Part shown: in pieces, positions 7,183 to 13,855 of the stretch
Numbering within the stretch: position 1 is the stretch's first letter
Layout: every line of letters begins with the position of its first letter
Origin: Nitrospinota bacterium
GTDB lineage: Bacteria; Nitrospinota; Nitrospinia; UBA9942
Reading direction: 5' to 3'
Assembly (NCBI GenBank): GCA_016234205.1
Contig: JACRGN010000103.1
Span: 1-13,855, forward strand
Length of the DNA stretch: 13,855 nt
Position numbers and translations under genes: made by a program
The notes under the pieces: generated by a model
The model's input: the letters and a program-made list of their open reading frames with translations, nothing else
What the model was told of the DNA's origin: nothing
Databases searched by the model: none

Positions 7183-8559
7183 ATGAAAAGGAATAATATT
7201 CGTTATATTCTGTTGCTTATCAGTTTGATTATCGTTGTCTCCTTAAGTGCCTGTGTTCCGATGCCTGTCAGGCAGGGTAACCCCAATAATCCAATCAAAA
7301 CAGTTGCAGTCCTTCCCATGACAAATCAGACAAATGATGTAGAGGGACCGCAATATGTAAGGACAGAATTTGATAAAAGATTACCCGGATACTTCTACGC
7401 CAATAAACCCTTAAAGGATACAGACCAGTTATTAAGAGACCAGATGGGGGTTACCCTTGGGGCTCAGCTTGACATGACAACTCCCCAAAAGCTGGGGGAG
7501 CTTCTTGGAGTAGATGCAGTTATATATGGGACACTGATGAATTTTGATACGCAAATCTCAGGGCTTCTTAATGTAAAAAGGGCAAGGGCAAAATTTAAAA
7601 TGGTCAACACAAAGACAGGCGAGACAATCTGGCAGAATGGGATAGGCATAAAGAGCGAGACAAAGTCAGGAGGTTTGATAGGAAGTGCATTATCTGCGGC
7701 CGGCTCAATAAAAGAATCAAAAGAGGAGATACAATGGGTTACTATAGAAAGTAAATCCGAAGATTCTATTGGAGGGGCACTCTTAGGTGTAATAGCAGAA
7801 AAGGCTGTTTCAAAGATGCTCAAGGCTCCGTTAAAAGTGGAAACAGATGAAATGCTAAACAGGATACTGGCAAGCCTGCCGGTTGGTCCTGGTACAGGAC
7901 AGGTTGTTGCCTCGGTTCCGCCTGCATTAGCTGCAATACCTACTCCAAAGGTGGAATTCCATATCCCTGCATTTTTTGAATTCGGCAAAAGGGATTTTAC
8001 CGCAATCATGATTATGACATCTGTAATTAAGTCCAATAATGAAAAAACAGTATTTGATGCAAAGCTTGCAAAACTTGGGGAAAAATTCAGAAATGAGATA
8101 GATATGACAAAGGCATTAAGTGCAAAAGGTGATGTTCCGCCAGGTTTTGGAAGAAATATATTTATAGCCAGACCTGATAAGAAGTTAAGTTATATTTTAT
8201 ATCCTGATAAAAATAAATATATGGAACAGGCAGAAACAAAAGGGATTGAAGAAAAAGAGGATCTCCCGAAAATTGAGAAACGCAAGGTCGGAACTGAAAC
8301 AATAGATGGACATCCATGTGATAAATATGAGATAAAGATTACCTATAAAGACGGCAAATCAGAAAGTGGACTTTTCTGGGAGGCAACAGACATGGACAGG
8401 TTTATTATTAAATCCGAAATGGAAAATACAGATGCAAAGACTGTTATAGAATTGAAGAATGTAAAATTAGGAAGTCCTTCAATTACCCTCTTTGAAGTGC
8501 CGCAGGGATATACTAAGGCATCCGGCATGATGGAGATAATGATGGATGAGAAACATTAA
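7183..8559 (+). CDS. DUF799/GNA1162-like lipoprotein fused to a DUF4412/LolA-like domain
   Basis: The 458-aa protein starts with a lipoprotein signal peptide ending in the lipobox LSAC (Cys24). Pro at +2 and +4 rather than Asp suggests outer-membrane sorting, if E. coli rules apply. Residues ~36-210 match the DUF799/GNA1162 type: KTVAVLPMTNQTNDVEGP, then LGELLGVDAVIYGTL and a beta-rich part ending in TGETIWQNG. This is a TolB/CsgG-related fold often encoded next to CsgG. A Pro/Ala linker (~235-257) leads to a C-terminal ~200-residue domain with IDGHPCDKYEIKITYKDGKSESGLFW. That stretch resembles DUF4412/LolA-like lipoprotein-binding barrels. A GGGAGGAG Shine-Dalgarno precedes the ATG. Role inferred: accessory outer-membrane lipoprotein of a CsgG-type complex. 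Confidence 0.75.
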   Translation: MKRNNIRYILLLISLIIVVSLSACVPMPVRQGNPNNPIKTVAVLPMTNQTNDVEGPQYVRTEFDKRLPGYFYANKPLKDTDQLLRDQMGVTLGAQLDMTTPQKLGELLGVDAVIYGTLMNFDTQISGLLNVKRARAKFKMVNTKTGETIWQNGIGIKSETKSGGLIGSALSAAGSIKESKEEIQWVTIESKSEDSIGGALLGVIAEKAVSKMLKAPLKVETDEMLNRILASLPVGPGTGQVVASVPPALAAIPTPKVEFHIPAFFEFGKRDFTAIMIMTSVIKSNNEKTVFDAKLAKLGEKFRNEIDMTKALSAKGDVPPGFGRNIFIARPDKKLSYILYPDKNKYMEQAETKGIEEKEDLPKIEKRKVGTETIDGHPCDKYEIKITYKDGKSESGLFWEATDMDRFIIKSEMENTDAKTVIELKNVKLGSPSITLFEVPQGYTKASGMMEIMMDEKH

Positions 8560-8563
8560 TTAC

Positions 8564-8574
8564 GAGGTTTAAAA
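8564..8574 (+). repeat. Direct repeat, left copy (GAGGTTTAAAA)
   Basis: This 11-bp sequence recurs exactly at 9092-9102, where it overlaps the ribosome-binding site and first base of the CsgG-type gene. The two copies bracket the hemerythrin gene. Here it lies 4 bp after the DUF799 gene stop and is not followed by a start codon. Confidence 0.6.
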
Positions 8575-8600
8575 ATTTATCTTAATAAGGAGGGAACATT

Positions 8601-9008
8601 ATGGCATTTTTTGAGTGGTCGGACCAATTGAGCGTAAAGGTGGGGAAAATGGATGAGCAGCACAAGGTATTGGTGAGCCTGATCAACGAGCTGCATGAGG
8701 CGATGAAGACCGGCATGGGAAAGGAAGCAACCGGCAAGACGCTGAAACGCTTGATCGAGTATACCAAGACGCATTTTGCCACCGAGGAAACACTAATGCG
8801 TCAGCACAGCTATCCGGGGCTCGACGTTCAAAAAACCGAGCATGCCAAGTTGACTCAACAGGTTCTGGATTTTGACAGAGACTACAACGCTGGAAAGATC
8901 ACGCTGACTATGGAAGTTATGGCCTTCCTCAAGCAGTGGCTCAATGACCACATCGGTAACACAGATAAGAAGTATGGCCCATACCTGAACAGCAAGGGGA
9001 TTTCCTAA
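8601..9008 (+). CDS. Bacteriohemerythrin-like protein with one non-canonical iron-ligand position
   Basis: The 135-aa single-domain four-helix hemerythrin binds a di-iron centre and O2 in the cytoplasm; roles in O2 sensing, storage or delivery are known in the family. Ligand positions follow bacterial hemerythrins: His21 (DEQH), His58 and Glu62 (THFATEE), His81 (EH), His117 and Asp122 (NDHIGNTD). The usual His77 of the HxxxH pair is Gln77 (QKTEH). If the alignment is right, one iron has an altered ligand set. It has no signal peptide, unlike every other gene of this cluster. Codon use differs from its neighbours: more CTG and ATC, and two of three Arg are CGC/CGT, whereas the next gene uses only AGA/AGG. 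AAGGAGG precedes the ATG. Probably acquired separately. Confidence 0.93.
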   Translation: MAFFEWSDQLSVKVGKMDEQHKVLVSLINELHEAMKTGMGKEATGKTLKRLIEYTKTHFATEETLMRQHSYPGLDVQKTEHAKLTQQVLDFDRDYNAGKITLTMEVMAFLKQWLNDHIGNTDKKYGPYLNSKGIS

Positions 9009-9018
9009 CAAAATTAGG

Positions 9019-9028
9019 AATAAGGAGG
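9019..9028 (+). repeat. Orphan Shine-Dalgarno, right copy of direct repeat AATAAGGAGG
   Basis: The same ten bases occur at 8584-8593, where they are the ribosome-binding site of the hemerythrin gene. The copy here, 10 bp after the hemerythrin stop, has no suitably spaced ATG; only a GTG overlapping its end and a distant TTG follow. It looks like a leftover of a duplication or of a lost gene. Confidence 0.55.
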
Positions 9029-9091
9029 TGATTTTAAAAAAGAGTTTTGTTAGTTGAAAAATACTATTTTAGAGATATTTTTAAACAATGG

Positions 9092-9102
9092 GAGGTTTAA
9101 AA
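9092..9102 (+). repeat. Direct repeat, right copy (GAGGTTTAAAA)
   Basis: This is identical to 8564-8574. Together with the preceding G it forms the GGAGG ribosome-binding site of the CsgG-type gene, and its last A is the first base of the start codon. Confidence 0.6.
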
Positions 9103-10064
9103 TGAAAGTATTTACAAAAAGAACATTTGCATATATCCTGATTTCATCTTTTGCGCTATACGGCTTTATTGGCTGTGAGGCTACAACTACCGGGGCGGTA
9201 AAGAAGGATGTCTCCGTTACACAGCAGACACAAAAGCTTGAGGAGGCAGGGGGAAAATATGCAGGACCAGAATATACAGTAGGCATAATCACATTTAAAA
9301 ACAAGACACCCTCAAAGGTTCTTGGTATCGGAGAATCTGCAACAGATATTTTAAGGACATTAATAAAATCGGCAGGGCTTGAGCCTATATCTCTGACGGA
9401 AGATGAGATGAAGGAGCATGATAAGATGATTGAACTCCAGCAGACAGGTGCAGTAAAGACAGGCAAAAAGAGTGCAGCCGAAGGATTTGAATCTATTGAT
9501 TACAGGGTTTCAGGGGCTATAACTGCTTATTCAGAGGTAGAAGAAGGCTCTGATACATTGATTGCACAGTCAAAGACACAGGTTGCAAGGGTTCAGGTAG
9601 ATTATGCGTTAGTAGATATTGCTTCCGGAAAATCCCTTGTTGCAAAATCAGGTGCAGGTGAATACAAAAAGAAGACTGGAGGAATTCTTGGATTCGGCTC
9701 TGCATCAACTGCCGATACCGGCTTAAGAGACGGGGCACTGAGAGATGCGCTCTCAAAAGCACTTGAAGAAATGATGAATGAGTTGAATAAGAGACCATTC
9801 CATGGCAAGATATTGTTAATGGAAGGAAGCACTGTCATCTTCAGGGCGGGAGAAAAATCAAAATTGGCAAAAGGCTCTAAACTTGGCGTATACAGGGCAG
9901 GGGCTGATTTGGTTGACCCTGAGACAGGAAGGGTTATTGGCAAGAGAGAAAAACAGATTGGGGAGATAATGGTAACCAGCCACCAGAGCGACAGGGTTTC
10001 AGAGGGAACTATTACATCAGGTATGGGATTCCAGGCGGGTGATATAGTAAGGGCAATGAAATAG
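9102..10064 (+). CDS. CsgG-family outer-membrane lipoprotein with FlgT_C-like tail
   Basis: I chose the ATG at 9102 (320 aa) over an in-frame TTG at 9054, because GGAGG lies 6 nt upstream and the signal peptide then begins MKVFTKR. The lipobox is FIGC (Cys25), acceptable but with Phe at -3. Residues ~60-235 look like CsgG: VGIITFKNKTPSKVLGIGESATDILRTL, then a DYRVSGAITAY strand, VQVDYALVDIASGKSL, and a helix with LRDALSKALEEMMNEL. CsgG forms the nonameric outer-membrane export pore for curli. Residues ~245-320 (KGSKLGVYRAG..VDPETGRVIG..GEI..F..GD) resemble the FlgT C-terminal domain. All Arg codons are AGA/AGG. No curlin genes are nearby, so the exported substrate is unknown. It may form the pore or ring of this cluster's complex. 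Confidence 0.85.
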   Translation: MKVFTKRTFAYILISSFALYGFIGCEATTTGAVKKDVSVTQQTQKLEEAGGKYAGPEYTVGIITFKNKTPSKVLGIGESATDILRTLIKSAGLEPISLTEDEMKEHDKMIELQQTGAVKTGKKSAAEGFESIDYRVSGAITAYSEVEEGSDTLIAQSKTQVARVQVDYALVDIASGKSLVAKSGAGEYKKKTGGILGFGSASTADTGLRDGALRDALSKALEEMMNELNKRPFHGKILLMEGSTVIFRAGEKSKLAKGSKLGVYRAGADLVDPETGRVIGKREKQIGEIMVTSHQSDRVSEGTITSGMGFQAGDIVRAMK

Positions 10065-10125
10065 TGTCAGTGATTAGTGTCAGTGTCAGCCAAAAAAACC
10101 GACACTGAAAACTGACACTGACACT
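10063..10125. repeat. AGTGTCAGTG palindrome, copy 1
   Basis: The left arm (10063-10087, AGTGTCAGTG..CAGTGTC) pairs imperfectly with the right arm (10101-10125) around an A-rich loop. It begins inside the stop codon of the CsgG-type gene and ends 6 bp before the next Shine-Dalgarno. The left arm recurs with one change at 10993. No T tract follows, so it is more likely an mRNA hairpin than a terminator. Confidence 0.85.
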
Positions 10126-10140
10126 TTAAAGGGAGGTTAT

Positions 10141-10989
10141 ATGAAAAAAGGTATATTTATTTTAGGGCTGTCATTGATAACAGCCTTTGTCTTCGCCGGC
10201 AGTTCCTTTTCTACAAATGGAGATGGGGTTTTTGTGCCATCAACAACAGGGACAGGGGGTATTGATTACAGTAAACAGATTTTAAGAGTTAAAGGTGTAG
10301 CACCTCCACAGCCGGGTGCACAATCCACAGGGATGAGCAGGGTGCAGCAGCTTAGGGTGACAAAGGCTGATGCCTATAGAAAGGCATTAGAATTGATAAA
10401 GGAGGTTCAGGTTACTTCCGAGACAACAGTAAACAATTTTATACTCCAAAGCGATGTAATAAGGACAAAAGTAGAGGGAATGGTAAGGGGTTTAAAGGAA
10501 GAAGGTGAGCCAAAATATCTAAGTGACGGCACAATAGAGCAGGAGTATACATTCCCCCTTCAGGGTAATTTCAATGGTCTTATGTTTGACCAGATAGTCC
10601 CACCCGGAACACCTCCGCAGTCTCCATCTGTCCCATTTGGGCAGGGGGGGCAGACCTTCTCAGGATTAATAGTTGATGCAAGGGGACTTGGTGTGAAGCC
10701 AGCCATGGCTCCTAAGGTTATTGATGAAGACGGCCGTGAGGTATATGGCTCTGCCTATGTAAACAGGGAATGGGCTATTGAGCAGGGAATGGCAGGATAC
10801 AGCAAAGATGTTACAGCAGCCCAGGGTAACCAGAGGGTAACTGCTACCCCTATTATCGTAAAGGGTATTAAGACAGCAGGACAGGCAAAGGCTGATATTG
10901 TCATAAGCAATGCAGATGCAGGAAAAATCAGGGCAAATGCAGAGAATATGACATTCATAGAGAAGTGCAGAGTAATGATTGTCCTTTAA
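10141..10989 (+). CDS. LPP20-like secreted protein
   Basis: The 282-aa protein has a signal peptide (MKKG, hydrophobic core to about Ala19, then GSSFS) but no lipobox cysteine, so it is probably periplasmic or secreted rather than lipidated. Residues ~70-150 resemble the LPP20/FlgT-N type of domain: ADAYRKALELIKEVQV, SETTVNNFILQSDVIRTKVEG, then a beta strand EQEYTFPLQG. The start of the FlgT-like protein at 5320 shows the same pattern, so the two are distant paralogues. A Pro-rich segment follows (~152-165). The C-terminal part (~173-282) begins FSGLIVDARGLGVKPAMAPKV, which I do not tie to a function. GGAGG lies 4 nt before the ATG. Palindromes of one family sit on both sides of the gene. Confidence 0.75.
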   Translation: MKKGIFILGLSLITAFVFAGSSFSTNGDGVFVPSTTGTGGIDYSKQILRVKGVAPPQPGAQSTGMSRVQQLRVTKADAYRKALELIKEVQVTSETTVNNFILQSDVIRTKVEGMVRGLKEEGEPKYLSDGTIEQEYTFPLQGNFNGLMFDQIVPPGTPPQSPSVPFGQGGQTFSGLIVDARGLGVKPAMAPKVIDEDGREVYGSAYVNREWAIEQGMAGYSKDVTAAQGNQRVTATPIIVKGIKTAGQAKADIVISNADAGKIRANAENMTFIEKCRVMIVL

Positions 10990-10992
10990 AAG

Positions 10993-11048
10993 AGTGTCAG
11001 TGATTAGTGTTAGTGTCAGTTAAAAAAATGACACTAAAAACTTACACT
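10993..11048. repeat. AGTGTCAGTG palindrome, copy 2
   Basis: The left arm (10993-11018) differs from copy 1 at a single base over its first 27 positions. The right arm (11029-11048) is degenerate. As with copy 1, it starts right after a stop codon and ends shortly before the next Shine-Dalgarno. Confidence 0.85.
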
Positions 11049-11063
11049 ATAAATGGAGGCTTT

Positions 11064-12248
11064 ATGAAAAACAAATTATTTAACAAGATGCTTTCAGGTG
11101 GACTGCTTCTCCTCTTCTTCGGGCTTATAGCTGCCTGTGAGGCGCCAAAGAGGAAGGCAGAGTCAGTTCTTGATACCCCGGACCATCATGTGTTCAGCGG
11201 CAATAAACTCCTCCAGAAAGAGGATTACGATGGTGCATTGAGGGAGTTTAATCTGGCATTGGGATTAGACCCAAAATATTCACCTGCCCATGTTGGAACA
11301 GGACTTGTCTATGGCTATAAAAAGGATTTTAAGAAGGCATTTGACAGTATGGAGAAGGCCAAAGATTTAGCCAAGACAAAGGAGCATAAAGTAGAAGCCG
11401 GTGTAGGGACGCTGAGGCTTTATTCAATGGAGAGAAAAGAAGGATGGCTCTCCAAGTGCGAAACCGAATTTAAGAATGCCATAAGTAACGATGTTGGAGC
11501 ACCTGCCCCGTATTTTTATATGGGTATTGCATATAAGCTCAGCCAGACTATGGAGGGTGTGGGTAAGGCGGGTGATATGTTCAAAAAGGTTCTTGAGATA
11601 AATAAAGAGCTTACGGCTGATGCAAATAAGGAATGGGAATTGGTCCAGAAAATCCAGAGGGCTGCCCCTGGGACAAGGATAGGGCTGCAGATTGCATTGA
11701 TTGACAGGATAACAAGGGCTGACCTCTCTGCACTATTCGTTCAGGAACTGGAGATTGAAAAGCTCTTTAAAAAGCGTGGTGTAAAGACATTTGATACAAG
11801 CTTTAAATCCCCAACGAGCCCCCAGAAATTTGAGGCTGATAAGATTACAAAGGCTGCCCCTGCGACGGATATTGAGAACCATGTCCTAAGAACTGATATA
11901 GATACAGTAATAGGGCTTGGAATCAGGGGTCTTGAGGCATATCCTGACCACACATTTCATCCGAATCAGAACATAACAAAGGTTGAATATGCTGTGATGA
12001 TAGAGGATATTTTGATTAAGGTCTCAGGTGATGAATCTCTATCAACAAAATTCATCGGCGGTCAGCCTCACTTCCCCGATGTGAGACCCGACCAGTGGTT
12101 CTTCAATGCGATTGAGGTCTGCAGTGCAAGGGGTATAATGCAGGCAGAGGACTTAACTACAGGAGAGTTTAGACCGCAGAATCCTGTATCCGGGGCTGAT
12201 GCCCTGATTATTATAAGGAAGCTTAAAGACGAACTTAAGTTTTTTTAA
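11064..12248 (+). CDS. TPR-SLH domain lipoprotein
   Basis: I chose the ATG at 11064 (394 aa) because TGGAGG precedes it closely and it gives a proper lipoprotein signal peptide ending in IAAC (Cys25). An in-frame upstream start at 11007 would lie inside the palindrome and add 19 residues before the signal. Residues ~45-105 form two TPR-like helical repeats (LLQKEDYDGALREFNLALGLDP and following); a further TPR-like stretch lies at ~150-200. The C terminus has two SLH-type segments: ~271-317 (IRGLEAYPDHTFHPNQNITKVEYAVMI) and ~337-390 (FPDVRPDQWFFNAIEVCSARGIM..FRPQNPVSGADALIIIRKL). SLH domains bind cell-wall or envelope polymers, so this may be a scaffold linking the outer membrane to another layer. 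Confidence 0.85.
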   Translation: MKNKLFNKMLSGGLLLLFFGLIAACEAPKRKAESVLDTPDHHVFSGNKLLQKEDYDGALREFNLALGLDPKYSPAHVGTGLVYGYKKDFKKAFDSMEKAKDLAKTKEHKVEAGVGTLRLYSMERKEGWLSKCETEFKNAISNDVGAPAPYFYMGIAYKLSQTMEGVGKAGDMFKKVLEINKELTADANKEWELVQKIQRAAPGTRIGLQIALIDRITRADLSALFVQELEIEKLFKKRGVKTFDTSFKSPTSPQKFEADKITKAAPATDIENHVLRTDIDTVIGLGIRGLEAYPDHTFHPNQNITKVEYAVMIEDILIKVSGDESLSTKFIGGQPHFPDVRPDQWFFNAIEVCSARGIMQAEDLTTGEFRPQNPVSGADALIIIRKLKDELKFF

Positions 12249-12254
12249 TCTTTA

Positions 12255-12370
12255 GCCACAGAGACACAGAGGGGAAAAAGATAAGGTAAAGGCACAGGTA
12301 GAGGTAAAGTTTTTTGCCTCTACCTTTACCTCTACCTGATTTATATTCTGTGTCTTCGTGACTCTGTGGC
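12255..12370. repeat. Nested palindrome: GCCACAGAG arms around GGTAGAGGTAAAG arms
   Basis: The outer arms begin GCCACAGAG (12255-12263) and end with its exact complement (12362-12370), with partial pairing inward. Inside, GGTAGAGGTAAAG (12297-12309) pairs perfectly with 12324-12336, and the flanks are degenerate tandem GGTAAAGG-like units. A T-rich run (12380-12397) follows, so the structure could also weaken or end transcription before the last gene. Confidence 0.82.
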
Positions 12371-12397
12371 AAAATCAAGTTTTTGTTTTTATTTTTT

Positions 12398-13855
12398 ATG
12401 AAATCGTATAAAAGAGCAATAATATTTTTCGGATTTTTCATCCTTCTATCTACTCCTGCCTATGCCCAGGAGGTGCTTGAATACCTCGGGGCGATAACAC
12501 CAAAGGAATCAAAACTCCTGAAAGAACCATCAAGTATTGTTGTAGAAAAAGACGGGAGGATAATTATAAGTGACATCGGCGGGAATGACCTCAAGTTTTA
12601 CTATCCGCTTGAGGACAGCTTTCTAAAATTAAAAGGGGATGAAAAGCAAAAGATTTCAAAACCTCGCGATGTAAAGGTATCACCGGACGGGAATATAGTA
12701 GTTGCAGACACAGGAAACAGCCGCATCCTTGTCCTTGACCGTATGGGAAATTTTTTATTCTCCTTCGGCTCAAGCGGAAAAGAACCCGGGTTCTTTAAAT
12801 ACCCGGAGGGGCTGACAGTTGACAATCACGGAAGAATTTATGTAGCAGATACAGGAAACTATCGTATCCAGATATTCAGTAAGGACGGCATATTCACGAA
12901 GGCATTTGGCAAATACGGTAATAAAGATAATGAATTTTTCTCACCTACAGGCATATCAATATATCAGGATAAGTTTATATTTGTCGTTGATTCCAAAAAG
13001 AATCATATTATGAAATTTGATATTGAGGGAAACTTCATAAGCAGATTCGGTCAGGACGGAAAGGGTGATGGCCAATTCGAAAATCCTACAAAGGTAGATG
13101 TTGACACCAATGGTAATATACTTGTGGCAGACCCTGAGAACTACCGCATTCAGAGATTTACACTTGATGGAAAATTTATAAATGCAATAGGAAGCAAGGG
13201 GAGCGGCAGGGGGCAGTTCATGAATCCAAGGGGTATTTACATTGATACCTTTGACAAGATATATATAATGGACTCTCAGATAAAAAATATACAAATCTTT
13301 AAATTTACATTGCCACTTGCCAAAAAAGAGGGGAAAGGGGTTATGTTTAATCCACCCTCTACTCCAAAGGGTTTAAAGGTAACTTACAGTAACGGAGAGA
13401 TAACAGTATCATGGGAAAAAAATGCAGAAGCAGATATGGACCATTATAACCTCTATAAAAAAGATTCTAAGTCAGACCAGCTTATAGAAATATCAGATAT
13501 AAAAGAAACTCTATATAAAGATAAAAATATAAAAGAGGGGCTTACCTATACTTATAGCATTAAGGCTGTAGATGCTGAAAAACTTTCAAGCCCGATGAGT
13601 GAACTTAAGTCTGTAAATGCCGAGATTGCAGGTGTAACAAAGAAGGCAAGGGTTGCAGTATTTAATTTTAAAGAAACAAGTGAAAAGGCAAGAGCGGGTG
13701 GATTTGGAGATGCGATTGCTGAATTTTTAACCACATCATTGGTTAACCTGACTTATTTTGATGTTGTAGAGAGGGAGCAGCTTAAAAAGATTATTGAGGA
13801 ACAATCACTTAGTCAGACAGGGGCATTAGATGCTGCACAAAAAATCGGTGAAATA
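12398..13855 (+). CDS. Secreted NHL beta-propeller / FN3 / CsgG-domain protein, 3' end outside window
   Basis: 486 codons are visible with no stop. The signal peptide MKSYKR..STPAYAQ is probably cleaved after AYA. Residues ~38-305 form about six NHL-type blades, each with a pattern such as P-x-G-hydrophobic..DxxGxIYVADTGNxRIQ-F..DG-F, as in 12802-12882. A fibronectin type III domain follows at ~319-408 (TPKGLKVTYSNGEITVSW..DMDHYNLYK..YTYSIKAVD). From ~413 the sequence looks like the start of a CsgG domain (KARVAVFNFKETSEKARAGGFGDAIAEFLTTSL..FDVVEREQLKKIIEEQSLSQTG), cut by the window end. There is no lipobox. No Shine-Dalgarno is seen; the ATG follows a T-rich run. It could be a substrate-recognition or ligand-binding partner of the CsgG-type pore. 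Confidence 0.85.
   Translation, partial: MKSYKRAIIFFGFFILLSTPAYAQEVLEYLGAITPKESKLLKEPSSIVVEKDGRIIISDIGGNDLKFYYPLEDSFLKLKGDEKQKISKPRDVKVSPDGNIVVADTGNSRILVLDRMGNFLFSFGSSGKEPGFFKYPEGLTVDNHGRIYVADTGNYRIQIFSKDGIFTKAFGKYGNKDNEFFSPTGISIYQDKFIFVVDSKKNHIMKFDIEGNFISRFGQDGKGDGQFENPTKVDVDTNGNILVADPENYRIQRFTLDGKFINAIGSKGSGRGQFMNPRGIYIDTFDKIYIMDSQIKNIQIFKFTLPLAKKEGKGVMFNPPSTPKGLKVTYSNGEITVSWEKNAEADMDHYNLYKKDSKSDQLIEISDIKETLYKDKNIKEGLTYTYSIKAVDAEKLSSPMSELKSVNAEIAGVTKKARVAVFNFKETSEKARAGGFGDAIAEFLTTSLVNLTYFDVVEREQLKKIIEEQSLSQTGALDAAQKIGEI

Noticed and set aside
7464..8036. 190-codon open frame on the minus strand
   Set aside because: It lies fully inside the DUF799-type gene, has no ribosome-binding site, and its composition is that of an antisense shadow.
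9029..9058. Tiny reading frame from a GTG touching the orphan Shine-Dalgarno (about nine codons)
   Set aside because: There is no proper spacing between the ribosome-binding site and the start, and no recognisable leader-peptide features.
9054..9101. Upstream in-frame extension of the CsgG-type gene from a TTG
   Set aside because: It would put 16 residues before the signal peptide, whereas the ATG at 9102 has an ideal ribosome-binding site.
11007..11063. Upstream start for the TPR-SLH lipoprotein
   Set aside because: The extension is encoded by the palindromic repeat and would displace the lipoprotein signal; GGAGG marks 11064.

Overview
The window reads as a chromosomal segment from a Gram-negative environmental bacterium. 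Its genes are moderately AT-rich and use almost only AGA/AGG for arginine. It carries outer-membrane lipoproteins, [NiFe]-hydrogenase maturation (HypE), an SLH-domain lipoprotein and intergenic spacers full of palindromic repeats. This mix is reminiscent of Nitrospirota or other deep-branching, Desulfobacterota-like lineages, but I cannot fix the taxon from sequence alone. All genes lie on the + strand.

Region 1 (1-5051) holds mostly housekeeping genes: the C-terminal part of Lon protease with a likely terminator, a MntA/HepT-type (MNT nucleotidyltransferase / HEPN ribonuclease) toxin-antitoxin pair, cofactor-independent phosphoglycerate mutase gpmI (overlapping hepT by an ATGA), and hypE. 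None of mntA, gpmI and hypE has a clear Shine-Dalgarno sequence, and mntA and hypE have -10-like hexamers 5-6 nt before their ATG.

Region 2 (5242-13855) is a run of exported proteins that looks like one functional cluster. It begins with a sigma70-like promoter. The genes are a FlgT-like periplasmic protein; a DUF799/GNA1162-like lipoprotein with a C-terminal DUF4412/LolA-like domain; a bacteriohemerythrin (the odd one out); a CsgG-family lipoprotein with a FlgT_C-like tail; an LPP20-like secreted protein; a TPR-SLH lipoprotein; and a secreted six-bladed NHL propeller-FN3-CsgG protein that runs off the end. CsgG, FlgT, DUF799 and LPP20 families share related folds and are linked to outer-membrane pore, flagellar-base or envelope assemblies. 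No curlin subunits, CsgE/CsgF or flagellar genes are present, so this may be an undescribed CsgG-type envelope or secretion apparatus.

Almost every spacer in the cluster holds a different palindromic repeat, several of them nested one inside another. The hemerythrin gene is flanked by two sets of short direct repeats, has unlike codon usage, and encodes Gln at one of the canonical iron-ligand positions.
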